The notes under the pieces: model-generated
The model's database searches: none
Seen by the model: only the letters and a program-made list of their open reading frames with translations
What the model was told of the DNA's origin: nothing
Shown here: piece after piece, positions 16,817-23,248 of the stretch
Position numbering within the stretch: position 1 is the first letter of the stretch
Layout of the letters: every line of letters starts with the position of its first letter
Translations under genes and position numbers: made by a program
Assembly: GCA_946886325.1 (NCBI GenBank)
Contig: CAMPIK010000002.1
Location: 1 to 23,955 of the forward strand
Length of the DNA stretch: 23,955 nucleotides
Source: an uncultured Shinella sp.
GTDB lineage: Bacteria > Pseudomonadota > Alphaproteobacteria > Rhizobiales > Rhizobiaceae
Direction of reading: 5' to 3'

Positions 16817-16830
16817 GTCGGAATCATCCC

Positions 16831-16846
16831 TTAAGCATCTGTTAAC
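16831..16846 (+). promoter_or_regulatory. CtrA-type binding box upstream of visN
   Basis: TTAAGCATCTGTTAACC matches the alphaproteobacterial CtrA full-site consensus TTAA-N7-TTAAC exactly. It is about 246 bp before the visN start and 409 bp before luxI. In this G+C-rich window TTAA is rare; the region holds just four, and they form two pairs each with 7-bp spacing. Confidence 0.75.
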
Positions 16847-17197
16847 CATGATTTATTCGGACAACTGCGCTGATACGCCAGAAGCCTGCACGCGCCGAAT
16901 CTCTATTACAGGATGCAGAATTCGCTATACACAACGGAAACTCGGACCGAAAAAATTTCTTTCCCGAGTCAATTACCCTTTTGCGTGAGTCACAATTTTC
17001 ATCGCTCTGCGCACAATATGGACTCTTCGGTCTGGCGAGCGCCAATATCCGTGACAAATAGGCAACATTCCGCCGCGAATGGCAGGGTCGGTTTCATTAG
17101 ACTCCGATGCTTGCGCGGAACTGCACAGCCCGGCGTCACCATTCAGGATGCGGCACTATGCCCGCTAAACGTGTTTGTTGCGGCGAACGCACGCACG

Positions 17198-17213
17198 TTA
17201 ACCGGTCCTTAAC
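17198..17213 (+). promoter_or_regulatory. CtrA-type binding box in the luxI promoter
   Basis: TTAACCGGTCCTTAACC is a second perfect TTAA-N7-TTAAC site, ending 41 bp before the luxI ATG and reading towards it. This position suits a CtrA-activated promoter, where the site overlaps the -35 region and transcription starts about 20 bases before the gene. Confidence 0.8.
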
Positions 17214-17230
17214 CTGACGTTACGACAGTT
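17212..17230. promoter_or_regulatory. lux-box-like dyad upstream of luxI
   Basis: ACCTGACGTTACGACAGTT is an imperfect 19-bp dyad: 7 of 9 positions are symmetric about the central T, with CTG and CAG half-site cores. Classical lux boxes have CTG-N10-CAG; here the spacing is N9, so the match is not exact. It abuts the CtrA box and ends 24 bp before the ATG, a place better suited to repression or feedback than to activation. Confidence 0.4.
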
Positions 17231-17251
17231 GCCCCTTCAATCGAGGGGCGA
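17229..17251 (+). promoter_or_regulatory. Hairpin covering the luxI ribosome binding site
   Basis: In the transcript, TTGCCCCT can pair with AGGGGCGA (7 Watson-Crick pairs plus one G-U, 7-base loop). The right arm contains the AGGGG ribosome binding site just before the ATG at 17255, so the stem would block translation unless opened. The pairing is seen; regulatory use is inferred. Confidence 0.6.
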
Positions 17252-17254
17252 AGA

Positions 17255-17857
17255 ATGATTCTTGTCGTAACGCCTGACAACCGTGCGCGCTACGGACGTC
17301 AGATCGAGGACTACTACCGAATCCGCAAGACGGTATTCAACGACACGCTGGGCTGGGACGTCACGGTGGATGGCGACCTGGAATATGACCGCTACGACTT
17401 CATGCCCTGCACCTACGTGCTGTCGCTGAACCCTGACGGCGAGGTCGTCGGCGGCCTCAGGCAGATGAGCATGGCCGGACCCAACCTCACCTGGGAGGCC
17501 TTTCACGACATGGTGCCGGACCCGGCAGCACTCCTGTCGCCGAAGATCACCGAGACGACCCGGTTTGCCATCCGTCCGCAGGAAAAGGACATCCGCGTGA
17601 TGAGCGGGGTCAACCGTACCGCGATCGAGCTCTCCAACGCGTCGCTGGAAATCGGCCTTGCCAACGGCATCACCCGGCATGTCGCAATCTGCGAGGAGAA
17701 CATCGTCCGCCTGACGAAATCCTTCGGCATTGCCTGCGAGACGATCGGACGGCGGGAAATTCCCGGCGCCCAGCCGATCCTCTGCGTCTCCTGGGAGGTC
17801 AGTGCGGCCTCGCTGGAAAAACTCGCGTGGATAAAGGAGCGTTTTGCTGCGGCCTGA
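17255..17857 (+). CDS. Acyl-homoserine-lactone synthase (LuxI family)
   Basis: LuxI-type enzymes make AHL quorum-sensing signals from S-adenosylmethionine and acyl-ACP. The 200-residue product keeps the family's catalytic residues at near-standard positions: R24 and F28 (in YRIRKTVFNDTLGW), W34, D45 and D48 (EYDRYDF), R69 (GGLRQM), E100 and R103 followed by F104 (TETTRF). Length is normal for the family. At the residue linked to 3-oxo-acyl preference (a Thr in EsaI), this protein seems by eye to have Ala (RHVAI), which hints at unsubstituted acyl chains, but the alignment is uncertain. GAGGGG lies just before the ATG, inside a hairpin. The gene is convergent with a luxR partner and overlaps its 3' end by 59 bp. 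I cannot match it to a named rhizobial synthase. Confidence 0.94.
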   Translation: MILVVTPDNRARYGRQIEDYYRIRKTVFNDTLGWDVTVDGDLEYDRYDFMPCTYVLSLNPDGEVVGGLRQMSMAGPNLTWEAFHDMVPDPAALLSPKITETTRFAIRPQEKDIRVMSGVNRTAIELSNASLEIGLANGITRHVAICEENIVRLTKSFGIACETIGRREIPGAQPILCVSWEVSAASLEKLAWIKERFAAA

Positions 17858-18596
17858 CACCGCTGTCGTCATCGGCCAGCAGCCCCTGCGAGATGCAGCG
17901 CGTGACCATATGCAGCGGGTTCGTGCAGTTCAGCCGCTCGCAGAGATCGTTGACGGTCAGGCTGACGCGATGCTCGCTCCATCGCAGCGCGCCTGAAATC
18001 TCGAAAAACGTCCGGCCGTCGGCGATCATGGTCACGATGGTCATCTCGTCGCGCGTGAGTTCGCTGCCGCAGACGTCGCCGGGCATCAGCCCACGGGCAC
18101 GCAAGGTATCGATATGCAGCCGGCGGGCTGCCTCCAGAAGGCAGTCGCGGCGCTTCTCGATATAGCCTTCGATCAGATCCGGATCGATATCGAAGGTGAA
18201 CATCACCGTCCCCCGATATTCGGAATGCGGCATGACCTGGAATTCGACGAAGCTCCGCCCGATGCCGAAGGACTGGGCATCGACGAACATCGCGCGGACG
18301 GCGCCGACGCCCTGCTCGGCATAATTCAGGATCCGGATGGCCGTCGGCCGGTCCTCGTCGCGGATCACCGGATCGACCGCGAAATAGTTCCGGATGGCAT
18401 AGTTCAGCAGCCAGCGACCGGGATAGGTGACCGATATGTAGGTTTCTTCCTGGCCGGGGCTGCGCTGCAGGAACACATGCGCGACATGGCGGCAACCAAT
18501 TTCCTCACGGCAGCGGTTGAGAATCGAGCAGACAGTGCTTTTCTGCCGCCCCGCAAAGCGCGACAATGGACCGAGTCCAGCCAGCACCAAATCCAT
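17799..18596 (-). CDS. LuxR-family AHL-responsive transcription regulator
   Basis: Likely receptor for the signal made by the adjacent luxI. The 265-residue product (start 18596, with GGGAG seven bases upstream; an ATG at 18641 is possible) has an N-terminal AHL-binding domain with W62, Y66, D75 and P76. These have exactly the spacing of TraR W57, Y61, D70 and P71 (YPGRWLLNYAIRNYFAVDPV). TraR's W85 and G113 appear replaced (about L90 and S115). The C-terminal HTH at about residues 180-240 (LTRDEMTIVTMIADGRTFFE, then SEHRVSLTVNDLCERL) keeps E184 and G194. About 21 extra residues follow the HTH (SGVRPQQNAPLSTRVFPARP); they are read from the strand opposite the end of luxI. Gene partners and pocket residues indicate a true quorum-sensing receptor, unlike VisN and VisR. 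Confidence 0.92.
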   Translation of the reverse strand: MDLVLAGLGPLSRFAGRQKSTVCSILNRCREEIGCRHVAHVFLQRSPGQEETYISVTYPGRWLLNYAIRNYFAVDPVIRDEDRPTAIRILNYAEQGVGAVRAMFVDAQSFGIGRSFVEFQVMPHSEYRGTVMFTFDIDPDLIEGYIEKRRDCLLEAARRLHIDTLRARGLMPGDVCGSELTRDEMTIVTMIADGRTFFEISGALRWSEHRVSLTVNDLCERLNCTNPLHMVTRCISQGLLADDDSGVRPQQNAPLSTRVFPARPH

Positions 18597-18641
18597 CTTC
18601 GCGCTCCCGGCCGCCTTTACCCTCCGGCCGTCATGGTCCAA

Positions 18642-18708
18642 GGGCCGCTTCCGGCCCGCCTCACCAGGGAGAGAACGAGCCCGCGTCGATGCGAAGGATA
18701 TTCGACGC
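18642..18708 (-). promoter_or_regulatory. luxR upstream region: hairpin and inverted repeat
   Basis: Two structures lie upstream of luxR. At 18642-18657 GGGCCG and CGGCCC form a perfect 6-bp stem with a 4-base loop, likely within the leader RNA. At 18683-18708 perfect 7-bp arms GCGTCGA and TCGACGC flank 12 bases, a possible operator. Neither matches a classical lux box. Confidence 0.45.
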
Positions 18709-18745
18709 CCCCTAAAAATCCAGGGAAATCATGGTGCTGAACGGC

Positions 18746-18769
18746 AGAACCCGCCAAGTGGCGGGTTCT
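18746..18769 (-). terminator. Terminator-like hairpin downstream of fliF
   Basis: Perfect 10-bp arms AGAACCCGCC and GGCGGGTTCT with a 4-base loop, 40 bp after the fliF stop and about 150 bp before the luxR start. The A-U pairs at the stem base stand in for a T-run, as often seen in rhizobial terminators. It separates fliF from luxR, which points the same way, so luxR needs its own promoter in 18597-18745. Confidence 0.8.
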
Positions 18770-18809
18770 CACTGTGGACAATTCTGGGGTACGTTGCTGG
18801 GGTTGCAGA

Positions 18810-20492
18810 TCAGGCTGCCTGATCAACCGACCACTTGCGCAGAATCTTGGCGGCCCGCTCCTCGCTGATTTCGACCATCCGGGCAAGCCGCCGCTCGGGA
18901 CCTTCCTTGACCCGGCGATTGAAGGCACCGTCCTCGTCGCCCGCGCTCAGCAGATCGTCGGTGCTGTCGAAGCCGAAGTCGGCACCGAAGCCGTCCATCA
19001 GCGCGGCACCGGGGCCGCCCACGCCGGTTGCCGGCGAGAAGTCGGGCAGTTCGAGGCCGGCCGCATCGCTTTCGAGCGCCGTACCGTCAGCCGTGCCGTT
19101 GAGCGAGCGGGCGACCGGGCGGAAGCCGAACCAGACGACCAGGAAGGCGACGGCGACGAAGGCGAGCGCATTGATGATGCTGCCGAGGTTGCGCGTCAGC
19201 GTTTCCATGATGCCGGGGCCCGGCACGGCATTTTCGAGAAGCTGGTCGTTGAGGAATTCCATCGCCGTCAGCGTGACGATGTCGCCGCGCTCGGTGTTGA
19301 GGCCGGCGGCGGAGGACACGATCGTCTGCATCTCGGCGAGATAGGCGTCGATCTTCGCCTGGTCCGCCGGTTCGCCGACCATCGCGGCGATGCGGCCGCG
19401 ATTGACCACCACGGCGACGGACAGTTTCTCGATCTCATAGCTGTTGCGGACGGTCGCGACCGTCTTGCTGTTGATCTCGTAGTTGGTCTGCTCTTCCTTC
19501 TTGTCCGCCTCGTCGCTCGACTGCGGACCGGTGCCGCCTTCGGGGCCGCCCTGCGGAATGTTCTGTTCGACCGTTGCCGGCCGCTGCGATTGCTGCTGGT
19601 TCGATTTCTGGCTTTCACGCGTGACGCGGATGGAGCGCTCGACGCGCGATTCCGGATCGAAGATCGTTTCCTGGACCTGCTGCGAATCCGTATTCAGCGA
19701 CGCCATGACGCTCGCCCGGAAGTTCTCCATGCCGAGGAAGGGCGCAAGCGCCTTTTCGATATTGCCCTCGACCTCCCCCTGTACCGATTGCACGAGGTTG
19801 AGGGAACGGGTCATCGCGCCGTTTTCCGTCTCGTCGCCGGAGGCGAGCAACTGGCCGGCCGAATCGAGGATCGTCACGTCGTCGACCTCAAGGCCCGGCA
19901 CGGAGGCTGCGACCAGGTGCCGAATCGACGGCGCGGCCTTGCGGCCGGCACTGGCGCCTGCGCGGATCATGACGGAAGCTGTCGGGGTCTGCTCCTTGCG
20001 GCGGAAGTTGCCGCGGTCGGGCATGACGATATGGACGCGTGCGGCGGCGATGCCGCTGATCTGCTGGATGGTGCGGGCGATCTCGCCTTCAAGGGCGCGA
20101 ACGCGCGTCACTTCCTGCATGAAGGAGGTGAGACCGAGCGACCCGACATTGTCGAAGAGTTCGTAGCCGGCGTTGGAGCTGCTGGGCAGGCCGCGTTCGG
20201 CAAGATAGAGACGCGCCCGTCCGGTCTGGCCGACGGGAACCTGAAGGCTCGTGCCATCGGCGCCGGCAGCGAAATCGATGTTGGCTTCCGCGAGTGCGAT
20301 GCTGATCTGGTTGAGGTCGGTCGATTCGAGACCGACATAGAGCGTCTCGTATGTCGGCTTGTTCACATAGACTGCCGCAGCGAGCACCATGCCGATCGTC
20401 ACGACCGCCGCACCGGCGAGCATGGCAAGCTTCGCCTGCCCCAGCGATGCCAGATTGTTGAAGATACTCTTCAGTTGTTCCAACAGATTCAT
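18810..20492 (-). CDS. fliF: FliF, flagellar MS-ring protein
   Basis: FliF forms the membrane-embedded MS ring on which the basal body is built. The 560-residue product starts MNLLEQLKSIFNNLASLGQA (GGGA five bases before the ATG at 20492; the frame is open upstream but not conserved in look). Transmembrane helix 1 is at about residues 20-42 (AKLAMLAGAAVVTIGMVLAA), followed by the ring-building domain (VGLESTDLNQISIALAEANI, then LYLAERGLPSSSNAGYELFD and RVHIVMPDRGNFRRKEQTPT). A Gln/Ser-rich linker follows, then helix 2 (IINALAFVAVAFLVVWFGFR). The cytoplasmic tail ends ISEERAAKILRKWSVDQAA, the FliG-binding motif (RAAxxLRxW type). Upstream is the che-operon terminator, so fliF has its own promoter in 20493-20693; downstream is a hairpin. 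Confidence 0.97.
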   Translation of the reverse strand: MNLLEQLKSIFNNLASLGQAKLAMLAGAAVVTIGMVLAAAVYVNKPTYETLYVGLESTDLNQISIALAEANIDFAAGADGTSLQVPVGQTGRARLYLAERGLPSSSNAGYELFDNVGSLGLTSFMQEVTRVRALEGEIARTIQQISGIAAARVHIVMPDRGNFRRKEQTPTASVMIRAGASAGRKAAPSIRHLVAASVPGLEVDDVTILDSAGQLLASGDETENGAMTRSLNLVQSVQGEVEGNIEKALAPFLGMENFRASVMASLNTDSQQVQETIFDPESRVERSIRVTRESQKSNQQQSQRPATVEQNIPQGGPEGGTGPQSSDEADKKEEQTNYEINSKTVATVRNSYEIEKLSVAVVVNRGRIAAMVGEPADQAKIDAYLAEMQTIVSSAAGLNTERGDIVTLTAMEFLNDQLLENAVPGPGIMETLTRNLGSIINALAFVAVAFLVVWFGFRPVARSLNGTADGTALESDAAGLELPDFSPATGVGGPGAALMDGFGADFGFDSTDDLLSAGDEDGAFNRRVKEGPERRLARMVEISEERAAKILRKWSVDQAA

Positions 20493-20693
20493 TCTGTTCC
20501 CGCACGGACTGGCGCAAGACCCTGATGGTCGACGTCCCACCGGACACTCGCGCTAATTCAAAATGCCTGGACCCGTCGAGCGCCGTTGCCGGAAGCGCCC
20601 GGCCCAGGAATTACGCGGATCTACCTGACCCGTTCCGGAGACTAGAGGGTGAAACTTGCGCGAGCGTTTCGTCCCGCAGATCTGTTGCGCGGC
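20493..20693 (-). promoter_or_regulatory. fliF promoter region
   Basis: About 200 bp between the che-operon terminator and the fliF start. It holds no gene that I can support. Because the terminator stands upstream, a promoter for fliF must lie here, probably of the flagellar class controlled by Rem; I could not read a clear -35/-10 pair and see no CtrA-type box. Confidence 0.6.
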
Positions 20694-20726
20694 ACCGAAA
20701 ACGATAACGGCGCCCGCCGGGCGCCG
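20694..20726 (-). terminator. Rho-independent terminator of the che operon
   Basis: Perfect 8-bp G+C arms CGGCGCCC and GGGCGCCG with a 3-base loop (20708-20726). On the minus strand they are followed by TTATCGTTTTCGG. It lies about 35 bp after the cheT stop and ends the cheR-cheB-cheY2-cheD-cheT transcript. Confidence 0.88.
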
Positions 20727-20760
20727 CTGGAAGCTCTCTGCAATCAGGTTCGGCAGCGTG

Positions 20761-21156
20761 TCAGAACGCCTCGAAGTCGCCCGCAACCCTCGAGATCGGC
20801 TGCGAATGGCCATGCCGCAGCATGCCGTTGCTCAGCGCCTTCTGCATATCGGCAAGCTTCACGAGGTTGATTGCCGTCGTCACGTCGACGATCCAGTTCT
20901 CCGGGATGCCGGCGGTGATCGTGTCGATGAATTCGGCAAGTCCGCGGGTCTTCTGCACCGCAAGGTCGATGCCCTGCATCACCATCATGCGCTCGGCCGC
21001 ATCGTGGACGTGATCGCCGCTTTGCACGGCGTTCAGCTGCGGCTCGATCCGCTCGATCAGATAGGCGACGTCATGCAGTTCGGAAACGATCCGCATGAGC
21101 ACATCGGGAAGGGATTCTTCCATGACAGACGCTCCACTCAAATACTCGGCTTGCAT
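20761..21156 (-). CDS. cheT: CheT, chemotaxis signal-termination protein with DxxxQ motif
   Basis: In S. meliloti the small gene after cheD, CheT, has been described as a phosphatase of CheY1-P with a DxxxQ motif, and as a CheR-binding protein. The product here is small, soluble and helix-rich (131 residues from 21156) and carries DLAVQ (D64, Q68) in the helix RMMVMQGIDLAVQKTRGLAE, followed by FIDTITAGIPENWIVDVT. A CheZ-like helical arrangement is plausible, but overall similarity to CheZ is not visible. Start is uncertain: 21171 (136 residues, poor ribosome binding site), 21156 (GAGG five bases upstream, chosen) or 21123 (GGAG eight bases upstream). Last gene of the che operon, before its terminator. 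Confidence 0.8.
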   Translation of the reverse strand: MQAEYLSGASVMEESLPDVLMRIVSELHDVAYLIERIEPQLNAVQSGDHVHDAAERMMVMQGIDLAVQKTRGLAEFIDTITAGIPENWIVDVTTAINLVKLADMQKALSNGMLRHGHSQPISRVAGDFEAF

Positions 21157-21252
21157 GGTACCCTCACTCATTCCCGCATCCCGGTTCCGGATTTCCGGAT
21201 AGCCAATACGGATCCCTCTTTCCCCTCCAGGCCGGCCGCACAGGCGACTGGA

Positions 21253-21807
21253 TCAGAAGAATTCGATTGCATTCTCCACCGGCTTGACGACCGGTGCCGG
21301 ACGCTGCTCCATCGCCACCGTCTTCTGGGTCTCGACGCCGGTCAGCGCATATTGGCGGGCGCGGCCGGATGACGGCCAGTATTCGAGCTTGCGCCCGTGC
21401 TCGCCGCCCGTGCTCTCGCCGACGATCTGGATGCCTTCGTCCATGAGGAACTGCCGGGCGAACCTGGCATTCTGTTCGCCCACGTTGGAGAAGCGTGCGA
21501 TCGTCTTTGCACCCCCGAAAATCTTTGCCTCCAGGCGGTCGCGCCGCGCGCCCTGCTTCAGGAGACCGTTGATCAGGAGTTCCATGAGATGCACGCCATA
21601 GCGCGTCGCATCGCCGCCGGAGGCCATCGACTCCGCCGAACCCGGCAGGAGGAAATGGTTCATCCCGCCGACACCGATGACCGGATCGCGCATACAGGCG
21701 GCAACACAGGAGCCGAGGATCGTGCTCAACACGACACTCGGATCGTTGACGACCTTGAACTCGCCCTGAATAACATGGACGCGACGCGACCCTGGCTCGA
21801 TGTTCAT
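21253..21807 (-). CDS. cheD: CheD, chemoreceptor glutamine deamidase
   Basis: CheD converts specific receptor glutamines to glutamates. The 184-residue product has the catalytic cysteine C34 ([14 protein letters not shown]), with T29 and H51 ([10 protein letters not shown]) completing the expected Cys/His/Thr set. It also has [20 protein letters not shown] and [10 protein letters not shown], family motifs. It overlaps cheY2 by 4 bp (ATGA at 21804-21807). The C-terminal tail (about residues 145-184) holds [20 protein letters not shown], longer than in some CheD proteins. Together with CheR and CheB it sets the modification state of the receptors. Confidence 0.96.
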   Translation of the reverse strand: MNIEPGSRRVHVIQGEFKVVNDPSVVLSTILGSCVAACMRDPVIGVGGMNHFLLPGSAESMASGGDATRYGVHLMELLINGLLKQGARRDRLEAKIFGGAKTIARFSNVGEQNARFARQFLMDEGIQIVGESTGGEHGRKLEYWPSSGRARQYALTGVETQKTVAMEQRPAPVVKPVENAIEFF

Positions 21808-22193
21808 TTCAACGCCCCGAATACGGCTTCGATCGCCGCTTTCATCTTTTCGATGGTGAACGGCTTGGCGAGAACGTTGTTCGCCCCCAGCGCCGCCGCC
21901 TTCTGGACCAGGGCACGGTCGCCCTGTGCCGTCAGGATGATGAAGGCCGCCTTCTTGGTGGTCGGGTTCGACCGGACCGCCTGAAGGAACTCGATGCCAT
22001 CCATCTTCGGCATGTTGAAGTCGGAGATCACCAGGTGGTGCGGCTGCTGGGTCATGATGTTCATGCCCTGCTGACCGTCGCCGGCTGCGGTGATCTGCTT
22101 GAAGCCGAGCTGCTGCAGGGCATCGCCCAGAAGCAGACGGCTGGTGACCTGATCGTCGACGATCAGAACTTTGATTTTTTCAGCGATAGACAT
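21804..22193 (-). CDS. cheY2: CheY2, chemotaxis response regulator
   Basis: Single-domain receiver that, when phosphorylated by CheA, acts on the flagellar motor. In S. meliloti the CheY encoded after cheB, CheY2, is the motor-binding one, while CheY1 (outside this window) is a phosphate sink. The 129-residue product has the acidic pair D13/D14 (VLIVDDQ), the phosphorylation site D58 ([13 protein letters not shown]), T88 (IILTAQ) and K110 (AKPF), all intact. The ATG at 22193 shares one base with the cheB stop (TAATG), with AGGGAG inside the cheB end. The number in the name rests on position. Confidence 0.93.
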   Translation of the reverse strand: MSIAEKIKVLIVDDQVTSRLLLGDALQQLGFKQITAAGDGQQGMNIMTQQPHHLVISDFNMPKMDGIEFLQAVRSNPTTKKAAFIILTAQGDRALVQKAAALGANNVLAKPFTIEKMKAAIEAVFGALK

Positions 22194-23248
22194 TATTCGC
22201 TCCCTTCTCTACGGGCCGCAGTGATTTTCAAGATTTCCTCCCCGATTGACGCGAGCGGAAACTGGTTTTCGACGGCGCCCAGTTCATAGGCCACTCTCGG
22301 CATTCCATATACGACGCAGGTTTTTTCGTTCTGACCGATGGTCCGCGCTCCTGCATGACGCATTTTCAACAGACCGGCGGCGCCATCACGGCCCATTCCG
22401 GTCAAGATAACCCCGACGGCGTTGCGCCCGGCGAGTTCGGCAACCGAGTCGAACAGCACGTCGACCGAAGGCCGGTGACCGTTGACAGGATCGCGCTCGA
22501 CCAGCCGGCAGCAGGGCGCCGAGTGATTGGACACCTGGAGGTGGCGATCGCCGCCCGGCGCCAGATAGACCTTGCCGATCTCGAGACGGGCACCATCGAC
22601 CGCTTCCTGCACCACCGGCGAGCAGAGGCGGTTCAGCCGCTCGGCAAAGCTCTTGGTGAAGGTCGGCGGCATGTGCTGCGTGATCACGGTCGGCGGGCAG
22701 TTCACCGGAAACTTCTGGAGAACCGCAATCAGTGCTTCCACGCCTCCGGTCGAGGCTCCGATCGCGACGATCTTCCGGCCCGAGCGATACTCTGCCGCCG
22801 CATTGACATTTGCCGCGACGGGCGCCGACGAGGCGGGCGCGGTGACGAAGCGGCGCTGCGAACGGGCGGCGGCCTTCACCTTTTCGGCCAGGTCGCCGAA
22901 CGGACGGGCGTCACCCGGCTGCGGCTTGCCGACGCAATCGAAGGCGCCAATCTCGAGCGCCATCAGCGATGCTTCAGCCCCGCGATGCGTCAGCGTCGAC
23001 ACCATGATGACCGGCATCGGCCGAAGCTTCATGATCTTGTCGAGGAATTCGAGGCCGTTCATGTTCGGCATCTCGATATCCAGCGTCACCACGTCCGGGT
23101 TCAACTGCTTGATGGCGTTGCGGGCCTCCATCGCGTCACCGGCCTGGCCGATGACGTTGACGTCGGGGTCCGCGCTGAGCACGGCCGTGATCAGGCCGCG
23201 CATGGTGGGTGAATCATCGACGACAAGAACGCGGGCGGGGACTGTCAT
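22193..23248 (-). CDS. cheB: CheB, receptor methylesterase/deamidase response regulator
   Basis: CheB removes methyl groups from chemoreceptors when phosphorylated, giving adaptation. The 351-residue product has an N-terminal receiver domain (D11/D12, phosphorylation site D57 in [12 protein letters not shown]108) and a linker at about 125-158. The C-terminal methylesterase domain has the catalytic triad S166 (GASTGG), H192 (ITQHMP) and D288 (LTGMGRDG). Start at 23248 overlaps the cheR stop by 4 bp (ATGA) and has GGGAGG upstream; the frame is open further upstream inside cheR but that is not the gene. It is full length and normal. Confidence 0.97.
   Translation of the reverse strand: MTVPARVLVVDDSPTMRGLITAVLSADPDVNVIGQAGDAMEARNAIKQLNPDVVTLDIEMPNMNGLEFLDKIMKLRPMPVIMVSTLTHRGAEASLMALEIGAFDCVGKPQPGDARPFGDLAEKVKAAARSQRRFVTAPASSAPVAANVNAAAEYRSGRKIVAIGASTGGVEALIAVLQKFPVNCPPTVITQHMPPTFTKSFAERLNRLCSPVVQEAVDGARLEIGKVYLAPGGDRHLQVSNHSAPCCRLVERDPVNGHRPSVDVLFDSVAELAGRNAVGVILTGMGRDGAAGLLKMRHAGARTIGQNEKTCVVYGMPRVAYELGAVENQFPLASIGEEILKITAARREGSE

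Larger units (their letters stand above)
16538..17104. promoter_or_regulatory. Cluster of GANTC (CcrM methylation) sites upstream of visN and luxI
   Basis: By eye I count GANTC at 16538, 16548, 16685, 16697, 16725, 16777, 16782, 16807, 16821, 16897, 16966, 16987, 17021 and 17100 (first base of each). A further one overlaps the luxI start at 17257. Random expectation is about one per 256 bases, so about two in this span. An equally long stretch upstream of fliF shows at most one. GANTC is the target of the cell-cycle methylase CcrM in alphaproteobacteria, read by GcrA. The sites are seen; the function is inferred. Confidence 0.75.
16586..17254. other. Long non-coding regulatory region between visN and luxI
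   Basis: This stretch of about 670 bp between divergent genes is less G+C-rich than the coding DNA (about 42% and 52% in the two 60-base lines from 16921 and 16981, counted by eye) and holds no convincing gene. The short open frames in it lack ribosome binding sites and family resemblance. It contains two TTAA-N7-TTAACC boxes, a cluster of GANTC sites, a 15-bp palindrome, an A-tract with flanking ACTCGG/CCGAGT arms (16940-16969), a lux-box-like dyad and a hairpin at the luxI ribosome binding site, each listed separately. It must carry promoters for visN (minus) and luxI (plus). Confidence 0.85.

Noticed and set aside
16842..17057. 71-codon minus-strand frame between visN and luxI
   Set aside because: No ribosome binding site or domain seen, and it covers the GANTC cluster and part of the CtrA-type box.
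16913..17212. 99-codon plus-strand frame between visN and luxI
   Set aside because: No ribosome binding site at proper distance, no family resemblance, and it overlaps the CtrA-type box; most likely non-coding regulatory DNA.
17255..18641. Mobile-element origin of the luxI/luxR pair
   Set aside because: I found no transposase, terminal inverted repeats, tRNA gene or direct repeats flanking it, and base composition looks like the neighbours. Transfer remains possible but is not supported by the sequence.
18774..20525. 583-codon open frame on the plus strand
   Set aside because: Antisense shadow of fliF; composition is Arg/Asp/Gly/His-rich as expected for complementary-strand reading, and no family is recognisable.
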